DNA of 64,000 nt from Stenotrophomonas lacuserhaii (GCF_014836545.1 NZ_JACSQS010000012.1:1-64000); one strand, 5' to 3'. Shown: positions 20,550 to 30,140, counted from the first letter of the stretch. Made by a program: numbers and translations. The notes: a model not told the origin generated them from the sequence alone.

Positions 20550-21350
20550 TCAACGGGCCGTCCGATCCAGCCGCTGTTGGAGGATCCGGGTCATTTCATC
20601 GGGCGCGGTCATGTGCGGAAGATGGCCCGATGCCTCGATGATGTCGAGGGTTGCCCCCTCGATGGCCTGGGCCAGCCAGTGACTGACGGCCACTGGCACG
20701 GCGACGTCGACCGAGGTCTGGACCAGGTGCACCGGGCGCGAAACCTGCGCCGCCAGTGCTCGGACATCCGAGGTGAAAATGGTGCGGGAGGTATTCAGCG
20801 CGATATCCGGACGCATCCGGAACAAGGCATTGGAAAAATCGGCGATGACCTCGCTGTCATCCACGCCGACCACCATCGGGGCGAAGCCGGCTACCCACGC
20901 CTGGTAATTCGCGCTCATGCTGTCGAACAGGTTTTCAAGGTCGTCCAGCTTGAACCCACCGGTGTAACCGTCGTCATCCAGATAACGCGGCGATGCCCCG
21001 ATGAGCACCATGCGCTCGAACAGCTCCGGCCGCGCGATGGAGGCAAGCGCGCCGATCATCCCGCTCATGGAGTGCCCGATATAGGTGCAGCTCTGCACGT
21101 CCTGCTCGTCCAGGATATCCAGCAGATCGTCGGCATAGCCGGCCAACGAACCGTGCCGTTCGAAGTCGTAGGTTTCCGTGCCATGGGGGCCGGAGCCGGC
21201 GAGGTCGAATGAAATGACCTCGAACCGCTGTTCGAACCACGGACGCAGGGCGGACCACGCGTTCTGGTCGGTGCCAAAGCCATGCGAAAGGACCGCGATG
21301 GGCTTGCCTGCACCGCTGCGGCGGCCGTTGAACCTTTCAAGACTTCCCAC
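20550..21350 (-). CDS. RsbQ-like alpha/beta hydrolase
   Basis: A 266-residue alpha/beta hydrolase with the full triad: S94 (GHSMSG), D215 (TSVDVAVP) and H243 (SGHLPHM). The flow SHGFGTDQNAWSALRPWFEQ, FDLAGSGPHGTETYD, GYADDLLDIL and ARPELFERMVLIGASPRYL closely follows Bacillus RsbQ (269 residues), the partner of a PAS-domain sigma-B activator, and plant KAI2/D14 hormone receptors. The start is inferred as GTG at 21350 from length and homology because no ATG is available in frame. It is translationally coupled to the GGDEF gene, so it probably feeds a small-molecule signal to that cyclase. Confidence 0.88.
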   Translation of the reverse strand: MGSLERFNGRRSGAGKPIAVLSHGFGTDQNAWSALRPWFEQRFEVISFDLAGSGPHGTETYDFERHGSLAGYADDLLDILDEQDVQSCTYIGHSMSGMIGALASIARPELFERMVLIGASPRYLDDDGYTGGFKLDDLENLFDSMSANYQAWVAGFAPMVVGVDDSEVIADFSNALFRMRPDIALNTSRTIFTSDVRALAAQVSRPVHLVQTSVDVAVPVAVSHWLAQAIEGATLDIIEASGHLPHMTAPDEMTRILQQRLDRTAR

Positions 21351-21411
21351 GACAAGGCATCCATGGTGTTTCGCAATTGGCGATAGTAGGCCACGGGAGA
21401 GCGGGGGTCCA

Positions 21412-21759
21412 TCAGCCCGCGCGTGCTGCCAAAAGAGCACCGGATCCCAACGGGCCCACGCCGAAGACCAGTTGCCGCAGGTAACCGCCCATCGCGCCCG
21501 CCGCGATGCCCAGCAGCGCCCGCCGCGCCACGCCGATGATCGGGCCGGCTTGCCCACACAGCCACGGCAGGGTGGCCAGCAACTGCGCCCCCAGCAGCAG
21601 CGCCAGCACGTCCAGGCCCAGCGCATCCACCACCGGCAGCAGCGGCAGCAGCTCCGGATTGCAGGCCACCAGCAGCGCGAACATCGTGGTCAGCAGGAAC
21701 AGCGTGCGCTTGCCCGCAGGGGAGGTTGTCCAGCGGACGATGCGTGACATGAGCGACAT
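21412..21759 (-). CDS. Small membrane protein, unknown
   Basis: About 115 residues with three hydrophobic stretches (LFLLTTMFALLVA; LLPVVDALGLDVLALLLGAQ; ALLGIAAGAMGGYL). Starts at 21759 or 21750 are equally possible. No family is recognised. It lies 61 bases upstream of the RsbQ-like gene on the same strand and could be co-transcribed, which would give the hydrolase/cyclase pair a membrane partner; this is speculative. Confidence 0.55.
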   Translation of the reverse strand: MSLMSRIVRWTTSPAGKRTLFLLTTMFALLVACNPELLPLLPVVDALGLDVLALLLGAQLLATLPWLCGQAGPIIGVARRALLGIAAGAMGGYLRQLVFGVGPLGSGALLAARAG

Positions 21760-21809
21760 GGCAGGGCCTGATTGCAAGGTGATCCTCAGTGTAGCGCCGG
21801 GGTAGGGCC

Positions 21810-21852
21810 GGGGTCAGAGTCCTTTTTCCTGCGGGAAAAGGACTCTGACCCC
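21810..21852. repeat. Palindromic repeat GGGGTCAGAGTCC type
   Basis: GGGGTCAGAGTCC and its exact inverse GGACTCTGACCCC flank a 17-base centre that is itself partly palindromic (TTTTTCC...GGGAAAA). A second locus with the same arms lies at 32421-32473. Confidence 0.8.
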
Positions 21853-21910
21853 TTTGGTGACTCCTTCGCCTGCTACAGTCCGTAGAACCCCACGGGGAAG
21901 GAAGTCCTGT

Positions 21911-22915
21911 ATGAAAGTCGCCGTTTTCAGCGCACGCCCTTATGACCGCCGCTCGCTGGATGAAGCCAACCAGCAGCGAGGGTCGGGCCCAGCTTTCGAG
22001 TTCCAGTATTACGACGCCACGTTGGACGTCCACACGGTCACCCTGGCGCAGGATTGCGATGCGGTCTGTGTGTTCGTCAACGACCGTCTGGACGCTCCAG
22101 TGCTGCAGGCATTGCATGCAATGGGGGTGCGCGCGGTGCTGCTGCGCTGCGCCGGTTTCAATAATGTCGACCTCGCCAGCGCCGAAGGCCTGGGGTTCTT
22201 TGTCGCGCGCGTGCCAGCCTATTCGCCCGAGGCCGTCGCCGAGCACACGCTGGCGTTGATCATGACGCTCAACCGCCAGACCCACCGGGCCTACAACCGG
22301 GTGCGCGAGGGCAACTTCATGCTTGAAGGCCTGCTCGGCCGCACCCTGCATGGCAAGACAGCAGGCATCGTCGGCACCGGCAAGATCGGCCTGGCGACTG
22401 CGCGCATCCTGCATGGCATGGGCTGCACCGTGCTCGGCCATGATCCGTATCCATCGCCGGATTTCGTCGGGTTGGGCCAGTTCGTGCCGCTGCAGGAACT
22501 GCTGGCACGTTCGGATATCGTCTCGCTGCACTGTCCGCTTACGGCGGATACCCGGCACCTGATCAATGATGATTCGCTGACGCTGATGAAGCACGGCGCG
22601 ATGCTGGTCAATACCTCGCGCGGTGGGCTGGTGGACACCGATGCGGTGATCCGCGCGCTGAAATCGCGGCAGCTCGGTCATCTGGCCATCGATGTCTACG
22701 AGCAGGAAAGCGCGCTGTTCTTCCAGGATCGCTCCGGGCAGATCATCGACGACGATGTGTTCCAGCGCCTGATGACCTTCCCCAATGTGCTGGTCACCGG
22801 CCACCAGGGATTTTTCACCGCCGAGGCGCTGCAGGAAATCGCCGAGACCACGCTGGGGAATCTCGCCCATTTTGCTGCCGGCACCGACTGTCCCAACAAG
22901 GTCGCCAAGGCGTAA
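21911..22915 (+). CDS. ldhA: D-lactate dehydrogenase (NAD-dependent)
   Basis: A 334-residue D-2-hydroxyacid dehydrogenase interconverting pyruvate and D-lactate with NADH. The substrate loop RCAGFNNVDL is typical of the LdhA group. The nucleotide fold has GIVGTGKIGLATARIL, and the catalytic Arg and His are in NTSRGGLVDTDA and VTGHQGFFTAEAL. The ATG at 21911 has AAGGAAG upstream. A lactate permease gene follows by 60 bases, so the two likely handle lactate together. The final symbol is by similarity to E. coli ldhA. Confidence 0.9.
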   Translation: MKVAVFSARPYDRRSLDEANQQRGSGPAFEFQYYDATLDVHTVTLAQDCDAVCVFVNDRLDAPVLQALHAMGVRAVLLRCAGFNNVDLASAEGLGFFVARVPAYSPEAVAEHTLALIMTLNRQTHRAYNRVREGNFMLEGLLGRTLHGKTAGIVGTGKIGLATARILHGMGCTVLGHDPYPSPDFVGLGQFVPLQELLARSDIVSLHCPLTADTRHLINDDSLTLMKHGAMLVNTSRGGLVDTDAVIRALKSRQLGHLAIDVYEQESALFFQDRSGQIIDDDVFQRLMTFPNVLVTGHQGFFTAEALQEIAETTLGNLAHFAAGTDCPNKVAKA

Positions 22916-22975
22916 CCTCGGTCTTCATGCGCGCACCCGCCGGGGATGCCCGGCGCCACCCTGGGAAGGCGGACC

Positions 22976-24598
22976 ATGTGGCAACAGAATTACGATCCGC
23001 TGGGTAACCCCGATCTGTCGGCGCTGCTGGCCGCGTTGCCTGTGCTGGTATTCCTGCTGGCATTGACCGTGCTGCGGCTGAAAGGGCTGACGGCTGCGCT
23101 GCTGGCCGTCGTGGTGTCCGTGCTGGTGTCCGCGCTGGTGTTCGGAATGCCGGCCGGCACCATCGTGGGTGCGGGACTGCTGGGTATCGCCAATGGCGTG
23201 TTCCCGATCAGTTTCATCGTGCTGATGGCGGTGTGGCTGTACAAGCTCGCCATCCGCAGCGGCAAGTTCGAGGTGATCCGCGGCAGCATCGCGACGATCT
23301 CCGAGGACCAGCGCATCCAGGTGCTGCTGATCGCGTTCTGCTTTGGTGGATTCCTGGAGGGCGCGGCCGGCTTCGGCGTGCCGATCGCCATCTGCGCCGC
23401 GTTGCTGGTGGAGCTGGGTTTCCGCTCGCTGAAGGCGGCCATGCTGTGCCTGCTGGCCAATGGCGCAGCCGGTGCGTACGGGGCCATCGGCATCCCGGTG
23501 CTGGTAGGTGCACAGCAGGGCGGGGTCAGTCTGGATGCGATGTCGCTGATGCTGATGGCGCTGGTGCAGGTTATCGCGCTGCTGTCGCCGACGATCCTGG
23601 TGCTGATGCTGGACGGCTGGCGCGGCGTGCGCGACACCTGGCCGGTGCTGCTGGTGGTGGGCGGGGTGTTCAGCGGCGTGCAGACGGCCGTGCTGTACCT
23701 GCTGGGGCCGGAGCTGGTGGACATCATCGGGCCGCTGGCGGCGATGGCCGCGCTGGCCGGCTTCATGCAGGTCTGGCGGCCCCGCCGGATTTACCGCGAA
23801 GCGGATACACCGCCGGAGCCGGTGCAGCGCTACACCTTGAAGGAGGTGCTGCTGGCGTGGTCGCCGTTCTACATTCTTACTTGCGCCATCCTGCTGTGGA
23901 GCCTGCCGGCGTTCAAGGCGCTGTTCGCCGCCGGGGGGGCGCTGGCCAGCACCGTGATGCATCTGCCCATTGGCCTGCTGGATGGCCGCGTGCAGGAACT
24001 GCCGCCGCTGGTGGTCAACGTGCATACGCTGCCGGCCGTGTGGAATGTCGGCTGGTTGAATGCTTCAGGTACCGCCATCCTGGTGGCCGCGGTGCTGACT
24101 GTCGTGCTGTCGCCCAAGCTCAACCTGCGCAGGGCCGGTGAGGAGTTGGCGCAGGCCGGCCGCGAGATGTGGAAGCCGCTGGCCACGGTGTCACTGGTGA
24201 TGGCGGTGGCCTATATCACCAATTATTCCGGGGCCTCGTCCACCATCGGTCTGGCGCTGGCGCAGACCGGGGGCGTGTTTCCGTTGTTGTCGCCGGTGAT
24301 CGGCTGGATGGGCGTGTTCATCACCGGCTCGGTGGTCAACAGCAACACCCTGTTCGCGCATCTGCAGGCGGTCACGGCGGCGCAGATCGGGGTGCCTGAA
24401 GCCCTGTTGGTGGCAGCCAACACGGCCGGCGGGGTGATGGCCAAACTGGTGTCCCCGCAGTCAATCGCCATCGCCGCCGCAGCGGTCAAGCTGGTGGGGC
24501 AGGAATCGGCGATCATGCGCACCACGCTCGGCATCAGCCTGGGCCTGCTGGCTTATGTATGCCTGTGCACGTGGGGGCTGTCGGTGTTGCTGGGGTAG
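22976..24598 (+). CDS. lldP: L-lactate permease
   Basis: A 540-residue inner-membrane carrier with about 13-14 transmembrane segments, importing lactate (and glycolate) with protons. The N-terminus WQQNYDPLGNPDLSALLAALP, the loop FGGFLEGAAGFGVPIAICAA and the C-terminal NTAGGVMAKLVSPQSIAIA are signatures of the LctP family. The ATG at 22976 follows GGGAAGG. It sits directly after D-lactate dehydrogenase; no lldD-type flavoprotein is present in the window. It converges on the DUF2442 gene. Confidence 0.94.
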   Translation: MWQQNYDPLGNPDLSALLAALPVLVFLLALTVLRLKGLTAALLAVVVSVLVSALVFGMPAGTIVGAGLLGIANGVFPISFIVLMAVWLYKLAIRSGKFEVIRGSIATISEDQRIQVLLIAFCFGGFLEGAAGFGVPIAICAALLVELGFRSLKAAMLCLLANGAAGAYGAIGIPVLVGAQQGGVSLDAMSLMLMALVQVIALLSPTILVLMLDGWRGVRDTWPVLLVVGGVFSGVQTAVLYLLGPELVDIIGPLAAMAALAGFMQVWRPRRIYREADTPPEPVQRYTLKEVLLAWSPFYILTCAILLWSLPAFKALFAAGGALASTVMHLPIGLLDGRVQELPPLVVNVHTLPAVWNVGWLNASGTAILVAAVLTVVLSPKLNLRRAGEELAQAGREMWKPLATVSLVMAVAYITNYSGASSTIGLALAQTGGVFPLLSPVIGWMGVFITGSVVNSNTLFAHLQAVTAAQIGVPEALLVAANTAGGVMAKLVSPQSIAIAAAAVKLVGQESAIMRTTLGISLGLLAYVCLCTWGLSVLLG

Positions 24599-24611
24599 GG
24601 GGCGCGGGTCT

Positions 24612-25088
24612 TCAAGCGGCGTCGTAGTGCAGTACGGCCTGCGTGCCTCGGACCTGCACCACATTCCAGCCCACCATGGCCAGGCCGATGGCGCGCGGGA
24701 TCTGTTTCTGGCCACTTCTATAGTAGGCAAGCATGCGGCGGCTGATGCCGAGCGCTTCGGCTGCTGCATCAAGCGACATGCCGTGGTGAGCCATCCACGT
24801 AACCAGCTGGTGGTGGGAAAATCCGCCGGCTTGTTCCGTGGCCATTGCACGAAGTGTGTCGCTGGCCAGGCTGAGATCGTCGTTGTCATCGAAGACGACG
24901 CCCAAGCGCCACTCATCTGCTTGAACGCGATGAAAAACCGGTGCCGCGCGAAGGGGGTGCAACGTCGGGTGCCGCTCGATGACCTCTGCCAGGCTTACAT
25001 CCGCGCTGAAGCCATCGGCGAAAGAGAGACGCAGAACGCTGCCGTCCCGTGCTCTTACGTCGTTGAGAATGAATTGCTTCTGCCTCAT
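24612..25088 (-). CDS. DUF2442 protein with helix-turn-helix domain
   Basis: A 158-residue protein. Residues 1-75 match DUF2442 (NDVRARDGSVLRLSFADGFS, SLAEVIERHPTLHPLRAAPVF). Residues 100-140 look like an XRE-type helix-turn-helix (MSLDAAAEALGISRRMLAYY) followed by a short strand. It probably binds DNA. Its ATG overlaps the stop of the DUF4160 gene (ATGA), so the two form a coupled pair reminiscent of type II toxin-antitoxin operons; no toxic activity can be read from sequence. Confidence 0.85.
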   Translation of the reverse strand: MRQKQFILNDVRARDGSVLRLSFADGFSADVSLAEVIERHPTLHPLRAAPVFHRVQADEWRLGVVFDDNDDLSLASDTLRAMATEQAGGFSHHQLVTWMAHHGMSLDAAAEALGISRRMLAYYRSGQKQIPRAIGLAMVGWNVVQVRGTQAVLHYDAA

Positions 25089-25315
25089 GGATTGAGTTCT
25101 CTCCAGCGGAATGTAAGCAATGGGATATTCACTTGCGCCCATCTGAGAGTCTCGATCAATTCGCGCCTCGTCAGGCCGCCTGAGAGCACGCCCAATCCGG
25201 CTATTACTATCAGTGCCTCGCGCCCATCCCGCGTTCGAACATGGAAATGCGGTGGAGGGTGGTCACCGGCGTACATGGTGATGGTGCACCGGCCCAAGCG
25301 CGTGATTACGGGCAT
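25085..25315 (-). CDS. DUF4160 protein
   Basis: A 76-residue protein with the DUF4160 signature MPVITRLGRCTITMYAGDHPPPHFHVRTRD, given here by its parts PVITR, ITMYAGDH and PPPHFHV. The family is found almost always next to a DUF2442 gene, as here. The function is unknown. The DHPPPHFH cluster could bind metal or nucleic acid. The pair sits alone between the lactate permease and a 716-base gap, consistent with a mobile small module. Confidence 0.88.
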   Translation of the reverse strand: MPVITRLGRCTITMYAGDHPPPHFHVRTRDGREALIVIAGLGVLSGGLTRRELIETLRWAQVNIPLLTFRWRELNP

Positions 25316-26031
25316 CGGCGTGTTCCGGCAGGTTCGCCGGATAGTGCAACTATTGCACTGTATGAGGCCGGGGTCCAGCGTGCCATCAGCCTGCTACGAG
25401 ATTGCGCCCTCGGGCTTTCCCAGAGCCTGAAGGAGGAGGCTTGCGTGGGTTATAGGAAAATGCCGGTCAAACACGCGGACCGTGCATTTCGCAATTTTTC
25501 TCATGTACGGCGATGACGTCAGGCCACACGATGAACGTGCTGGACGCAGCTCCTCCGGCCGGTGGCGGCCCCTTCTCTCGAGGGTGTCGCCACCGTTTGA
25601 GCCTGTCATTGGGCAACGGCGGAAATGCGACGTCCTCGTCCTCACAGGGGGCGTTTGCATGGGGTCATGCCCATCCGCCGTATTCTTTCGTCTGGTTGGT
25701 TGCCCTCCTTGGGGGCAAGGGGTAGGGTGACTGGCGCAAAAGCGTGACGACCAACGGTCGGCACCCACCAGAGCGGCGGGTCGTTCCCACCGGACCGCTT
25801 TTCGGGCCATGCGCCCTGCGACAGGCGGCTGCGACAACGTGTCGCAGGCCGAAAACGTCGAAAACTGCGTCAGATCAATGTCAATGGCTTTCTTAAATGG
25901 GCAGTGACGGCCTAAACTTGAAAGGCTGACTCTTCCCCCGTTCTCCGAACCCGTCGATCCTTGGCGGGTCGGGCCGGCTTTTGCCGGACTGGGCAGGGCG
26001 GGGTGGCATTCCCTCGCAATTGGATCGACCG
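25316..26031. other. Long gap upstream of cyoA
   Basis: No gene is firmly supported. It contains a palindromic repeat (25744-25769). A 200-base part (about 25526-25725) has a short open frame with the peptide PSAVFFRLVGCPPWG, reminiscent of Ash/Icd-like phage-satellite peptides. The cyo promoter and leader are presumably in the last 150 bases; I see no -35/-10 pair good enough to call. Confidence 0.5.
25744..25769. repeat. REP-like palindrome (GTGACGACC type)
   Basis: GTGACGACCAACGGTCGGCAC, a hairpin unit that recurs at 30141-30166, 30194-30220 and 43825-43850. Confidence 0.7.
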
Positions 26032-27078
26032 ATGATTCCGTTGAAAACCCTTGGACGCTTCTTGCGTCCGGGCCTGCTGTTCGCACTGGCGGTGTTCCTT
26101 ACCGGCTGCAACACGGCCATCCTGAACCCGAAGGGCCAGATCGGCCAGGATGAGAAGACCCTGCTGATCACGGCTGTCGTGCTGATGCTGCTGGTCGTCG
26201 TCCCGGTCATCATCATGACCCTGACGTTCGCCTGGAAGTACCGCGCTTCCAACACCAAGGCCCGTTACGAGCCGAACTGGTCGCATTCCACCGCGATCGA
26301 AGTGGTGGTCTGGTCGATCCCCTGCATGATCGTGCTGGTGCTGGCCGTGCTGACCTGGCGGTCTTCCCACGCGCTGGACCCGTATCGCCCGATTGAATCG
26401 GACGTCAAGCCGGTCGTGATCGAGGCCATCTCGCTCGACTGGAAGTGGCTGTTCGTCTATCCGGAAGAAAAGATCGCCGTGGTCAACGAGATCAAGTTCC
26501 CGGTCAACACGCCGCTGAACTTCAAGATCACCTCCGATACCGTGATGAATGCGTTCTTCATCCCGCATCTGGGCAGCATGATCTACTCGATGGCCGCCAT
26601 GGAGACCAAGCTCCACCTGATCGCCAACGAGACCGGTGAGTTCCCGGGCATGTCCTCGCACTACAGCGGTGCCGGCTTCGCCAAGATGCATTTCACCGCC
26701 CATTCGGTCACCGAACCGGAGTACCGCGCGTGGGTGGACCAGGTGCGTGCCGAACAGGGCAACAGCCTGAACAAGGACACCTTCCGTGCGTTGGGCGAAG
26801 AGCGCAACTCCGACTGGCATCCGGTGACCTACTACGGTCAGGTGGAAGAGGGCCTGTTCGACTGGGTCATCGCCAAGCACATGGGTGACAACAAGCACTA
26901 CGGCATGAAGCACGCCCATGCCGGTGCAGCGGCGGCCGACGCGGGCTCGCAGGAAGACCATGAGGGCCATGCGCCGATGGACGACCACGAGTCCAAGGCG
27001 TCTGGCGAGAACCTCGACGCCAACACCAACCACGACGAGCACGCGGGCCACGCCGGCCACGAGGGCTCGGGAGAATGA
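26032..27078 (+). CDS. cyoA: Cytochrome o ubiquinol oxidase subunit II
   Basis: A 348-residue lipoprotein (lipobox LTGC, Cys26) with two membrane helices and a periplasmic cupredoxin domain. The Cu-A cysteines of cytochrome c oxidases are absent (segment [18 protein letters not shown] has no Cys), so the electron donor is quinol. The C-terminal tail of about 65 residues is rich in His (11) and acidic residues, beyond the usual end of CyoA. The ATG at 26032 is chosen by signal-peptide fit. Its stop overlaps the cyoB ATG. Confidence 0.95.
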   Translation: MIPLKTLGRFLRPGLLFALAVFLTGCNTAILNPKGQIGQDEKTLLITAVVLMLLVVVPVIIMTLTFAWKYRASNTKARYEPNWSHSTAIEVVVWSIPCMIVLVLAVLTWRSSHALDPYRPIESDVKPVVIEAISLDWKWLFVYPEEKIAVVNEIKFPVNTPLNFKITSDTVMNAFFIPHLGSMIYSMAAMETKLHLIANETGEFPGMSSHYSGAGFAKMHFTAHSVTEPEYRAWVDQVRAEQGNSLNKDTFRALGEERNSDWHPVTYYGQVEEGLFDWVIAKHMGDNKHYGMKHAHAGAAAADAGSQEDHEGHAPMDDHESKASGENLDANTNHDEHAGHAGHEGSGE

Positions 27079-29078
27079 ACATGCTGGGTAAACTCTCTAT
27101 TGAGTCGATCCCCCACGATCCGATCGTCCTGACGACGTTGATCGGCGCGATCCTTGGTGGCCTGGGCGTTGTCGCCCTGATCACCAAGTTCAAGCTGTGG
27201 GGCTATCTGTGGAAGGAGTGGTTCACCTCGGTGGATCACAAGAAGATCGGCGTGATGTACCTCATCGTCGCCTTCGTCATGCTGCTGCGCGGTTTCTCCG
27301 ACGCCATCATGATGCGTACCCAGCAGGCCATCGCCGTCGGCGGGTCCGAGGGTTACCTGCCGCCGCACCACTACGACCAGATCTTCACCGCCCACGGTGT
27401 GATCATGATCTTCTTCGTGGCGATGCCGCTGATCACCGGCCTGATGAACCTGGCCGTGCCACTGCAGATCGGTGCGCGCGACGTCGCGTTCCCGTTCGTG
27501 AACTCGCTCAGCTTCTGGCTGTTCGTGTCCGGTGCGGTGCTGATCATGCTGTCGCTGTGGATCGGTGAGTTCGCTGCCACCGGCTGGCTGGCATTCCCGC
27601 CCTTGTCCGGCATCGAGTACAGTCCAAGCGTCGGCATGGATTACTACATCTGGGGACTACAGGTAGCAGGCCTGGGTACCACGCTGAGCGGCATCAACTT
27701 CTTCATCACCATCCTGAAGATGCGCACGCCCAGCATGAAGCTGATGCAGATGCCGATCTTCACCTGGACCGCGCTGATCACCAACATCCTGATCGTGGCC
27801 GCCTTCCCGGTGCTGACCATCACCCTGGTGCTGCTGACCCTGGACCGTTACCTGGGCACGCATTTCTTCACCAATGACGGTGGCGGCAACGCCATGCTGT
27901 ACATCAACCTGATTTGGATCTGGGGCCACCCGGAAGTCTATATCCTGGTGCTGCCGGCCTTCGGCGTGTTCTCCGAAGTGATCGCCACGTTCTCGCGCAA
28001 GGCGCTGTTCGGCTACAAGGGCATGGTGTATGCAACGGCCGCCATCGGCGTGCTGTCCTTCATCGTGTGGCTGCACCACTTCTTCACCATGGGCTCGGGT
28101 GCCAACGTCAATGCCTTCTTCGGCATAACGACGATGATCATTTCCATCCCCACCGGCGTGAAGATCTTCAACTGGCTGTTCACCATGTTCCGCGGTCGCG
28201 TGCACTTCACCTCCCCGGTGCTGTGGACCATCGGCTTCATGATCACCTTCGTCATCGGCGGCATGACCGGCGTGATGCTGGCGATCCCGGCCATCGACTT
28301 CGTGCTGCACAACAGCCTGTTCCTGATCGCCCACTTCCACAACGTCATCATCGGCGGCGTGGTGTTCGGCATGTTCGCCGGCATCACCTACTGGTGGCCG
28401 AAGATGTTCGGCTACAAGCTGAATGAATTCTGGGGCAAGTGTGCGTTCTGGTGCTGGTTCATCGGCTTCTACGTGACCTTCATGCCGATGTACGTGCTGG
28501 GCTTCATGGGCATGACCCGTCGCCTGCAGAGCACGGTCAACCCGGCCTACGAGCCGCTGCTGCTGATCGCCGCAGGTGGTGCCTTCATCGTCGGTGCCGG
28601 CATCCTGTGCCAGGTCATCCAGATCTTCGTGTCGGTCCGCGACCGCAAGAAGAACATGGACCTGACCGGCGATCCGTGGGATGCCCGTACGCTGGAGTGG
28701 GAAACCTCTTCGCCGCCGGCCTTCTACAACTTCGGTACGCTGCCGCAGGTCACCGAGCTGGACGATTTCTGGGCCCGCAAGCAGCGCGGTGAAGCCTGGC
28801 CGAAGCCGGCCAAGTACACCGACATCCACATGCCGCGCAACACCGGCACGGGCGTGGTGATCGGTGCCTTCAGCATGGTGTTCGGCTTTGCGATGATCTG
28901 GCACATCTGGTGGCTGGCCATCATCGGCCTGGTCGGCATGATCGGCACGTTCATCTACCGCACCTTCGACAAGGACGTGGACTACTGGGTCCCGGCCGCC
29001 GAAGTGGAGCGCATCGAAAACGAACACCGCAAGCACCTGGTTGCCCAGGGCCTGGTCAAGTCGGAGCTGAAGGCATGA
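27075..29078 (+). CDS. cyoB: Cytochrome o ubiquinol oxidase subunit I
   Basis: A 667-residue haem-copper oxidase catalytic subunit that reduces oxygen to water and pumps protons. Ligand motifs are visible: [11 protein letters not shown] (low-spin haem His), [15 protein letters not shown] (Cu-B His and the His-Tyr crosslink), WLHHFFTMG (Cu-B His pair) and [11 protein letters not shown] (haem ligands). The E. coli protein has 663 residues. It overlaps cyoA and cyoC by four bases on either side (ATGA), typical of tight coupling. Confidence 0.98.
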   Translation: MNMLGKLSIESIPHDPIVLTTLIGAILGGLGVVALITKFKLWGYLWKEWFTSVDHKKIGVMYLIVAFVMLLRGFSDAIMMRTQQAIAVGGSEGYLPPHHYDQIFTAHGVIMIFFVAMPLITGLMNLAVPLQIGARDVAFPFVNSLSFWLFVSGAVLIMLSLWIGEFAATGWLAFPPLSGIEYSPSVGMDYYIWGLQVAGLGTTLSGINFFITILKMRTPSMKLMQMPIFTWTALITNILIVAAFPVLTITLVLLTLDRYLGTHFFTNDGGGNAMLYINLIWIWGHPEVYILVLPAFGVFSEVIATFSRKALFGYKGMVYATAAIGVLSFIVWLHHFFTMGSGANVNAFFGITTMIISIPTGVKIFNWLFTMFRGRVHFTSPVLWTIGFMITFVIGGMTGVMLAIPAIDFVLHNSLFLIAHFHNVIIGGVVFGMFAGITYWWPKMFGYKLNEFWGKCAFWCWFIGFYVTFMPMYVLGFMGMTRRLQSTVNPAYEPLLLIAAGGAFIVGAGILCQVIQIFVSVRDRKKNMDLTGDPWDARTLEWETSSPPAFYNFGTLPQVTELDDFWARKQRGEAWPKPAKYTDIHMPRNTGTGVVIGAFSMVFGFAMIWHIWWLAIIGLVGMIGTFIYRTFDKDVDYWVPAAEVERIENEHRKHLVAQGLVKSELKA

Positions 29079-29713
29079 GCACCCATACCCCAACCGTGAA
29101 CCACGGGCACGCCGCGCAAGCGGCGGCCCATGGCCATGACGAGCACGAGCACCACGACACCGGCGGCAACACCGTCTTCGGTTTCTGGGTGTACCTGATG
29201 AGCGATTGCCTCATCTTCGCTTCGCTGTTCGCCACCTACGTGGTGCTGGTCGGTGGTACCGACGGCGGCCCCGGCCCGGGTGACCTGTTCGAGCTGCCGT
29301 TCGTCGCGTGGGAAACCGCGCTGCTGCTGACCTCCTCGCTGACCTTCGGCCTGGGCATGATCGCCATGCACAAGAACAAGGTCGGGCAGCTGTACCTGTG
29401 GCTGGGCATCACCTGGCTGCTGGGCTTCGGCTTCATGTGCATGGAAGTCTGGGAGTTCAACCACCTCATCCACCAGGGTTACGGTCCGGACCGCAGTGCC
29501 TTCCTGTCGGCATTCTTTGCCCTGGTCGGCACCCACGGCCTGCACGTCAGCGCTGGCCTGCTGTGGCTGCTGGTGATGTTCATCCAGGTCAAGCAGAACG
29601 GCCTGACCGCGACCAACAAGACCCGCCTGGCGTGCCTGAGCCTGTTCTGGCACTTCCTGGACCTGATCTGGATCGGCGTGTTCTCCGTCGTCTACCTCAA
29701 TGGAGCGCTGTAA
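29075..29713 (+). CDS. cyoC: Cytochrome o ubiquinol oxidase subunit III
   Basis: A 212-residue, five-helix subunit of the bo3 oxidase. [20 protein letters not shown] and the helical segments with [16 protein letters not shown] match CyoC. The first 30 residues carry eight histidines (GHDEHEHHD), an unusual extension also echoed in CyoA and CyoD. Start overlaps the cyoB stop; its TAA overlaps the cyoD ATG by one base. Confidence 0.95.
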   Translation: MSTHTPTVNHGHAAQAAAHGHDEHEHHDTGGNTVFGFWVYLMSDCLIFASLFATYVVLVGGTDGGPGPGDLFELPFVAWETALLLTSSLTFGLGMIAMHKNKVGQLYLWLGITWLLGFGFMCMEVWEFNHLIHQGYGPDRSAFLSAFFALVGTHGLHVSAGLLWLLVMFIQVKQNGLTATNKTRLACLSLFWHFLDLIWIGVFSVVYLNGAL

Positions 29714-30057
29714 TGGCACATGACAACGCACACGACCATGGCCACGGCGCCGGCGGCGAAAGCCACGGCAGCGTCAAGTCGTACCTGATCGGCTTCGTGC
29801 TGGCGGTGATCCTGACCGTCATCCCGTTCTGGGTGGTGATGTCGGGTGATTTCTCCCGCACCGTCAGCGGCGTGGTGATCGCGGTCTCCGCAGTGCTGCA
29901 GATGCTGGTCCACCTGGTGTTCTTCCTGCATCTGGACCGCTCGTCGGAAAGCCGCTGGAACGTCAACGCGGCGGTGTTCACCGTCGTGGTGATCGGCATC
30001 ATCGTGGCCGGCACCCTGTGGGTCATGCACAACATGAACGTGCACATGATGCACTGA
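29713..30057 (+). CDS. cyoD: Cytochrome o ubiquinol oxidase subunit IV
   Basis: A 114-residue, three-helix subunit (YLIGFVLAVILTVIPFWVVM; VVIAVSAVLQMLVHLVFFLH; FTVVVIGIIVAGTLWVMH) with the conserved HLD motif. It stabilises the Cu-B site in E. coli. The N-terminus is again His-rich ([12 protein letters not shown]). No cyoE (haem O synthase) follows; a terminator closes the operon, so that gene must be elsewhere. Confidence 0.93.
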   Translation: MAHDNAHDHGHGAGGESHGSVKSYLIGFVLAVILTVIPFWVVMSGDFSRTVSGVVIAVSAVLQMLVHLVFFLHLDRSSESRWNVNAAVFTVVVIGIIVAGTLWVMHNMNVHMMH

Positions 30058-30083
30058 CGTCTTCGCGACGTTACCGCAAGCGG

Positions 30084-30110
30084 AAAGGCCACCCCTGGGT
30101 GGCCTTTTTG
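30084..30110 (+). terminator. Terminator of cyoABCD
   Basis: AAAGGCCACCC-CTG-GGTGGCCTTTTT: a hairpin followed by a T run 27 bases after cyoD. Confidence 0.9.
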
Positions 30111-30140
30111 CTGGTGCGCTCGCTGGGGACTACGGCTCTT

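Noticed and set aside
25394-26086. 230-codon minus-strand open frame upstream of cyoA
   Set aside because: It runs over the repeat and the cyoA start region, with low-complexity composition and no ribosome-binding site.
27657-29093. 478-codon open frame antisense to cyoB
   Set aside because: Rich in His/Asp/Gln from reverse reading of membrane-helix codons; cyoB itself is unmistakable.
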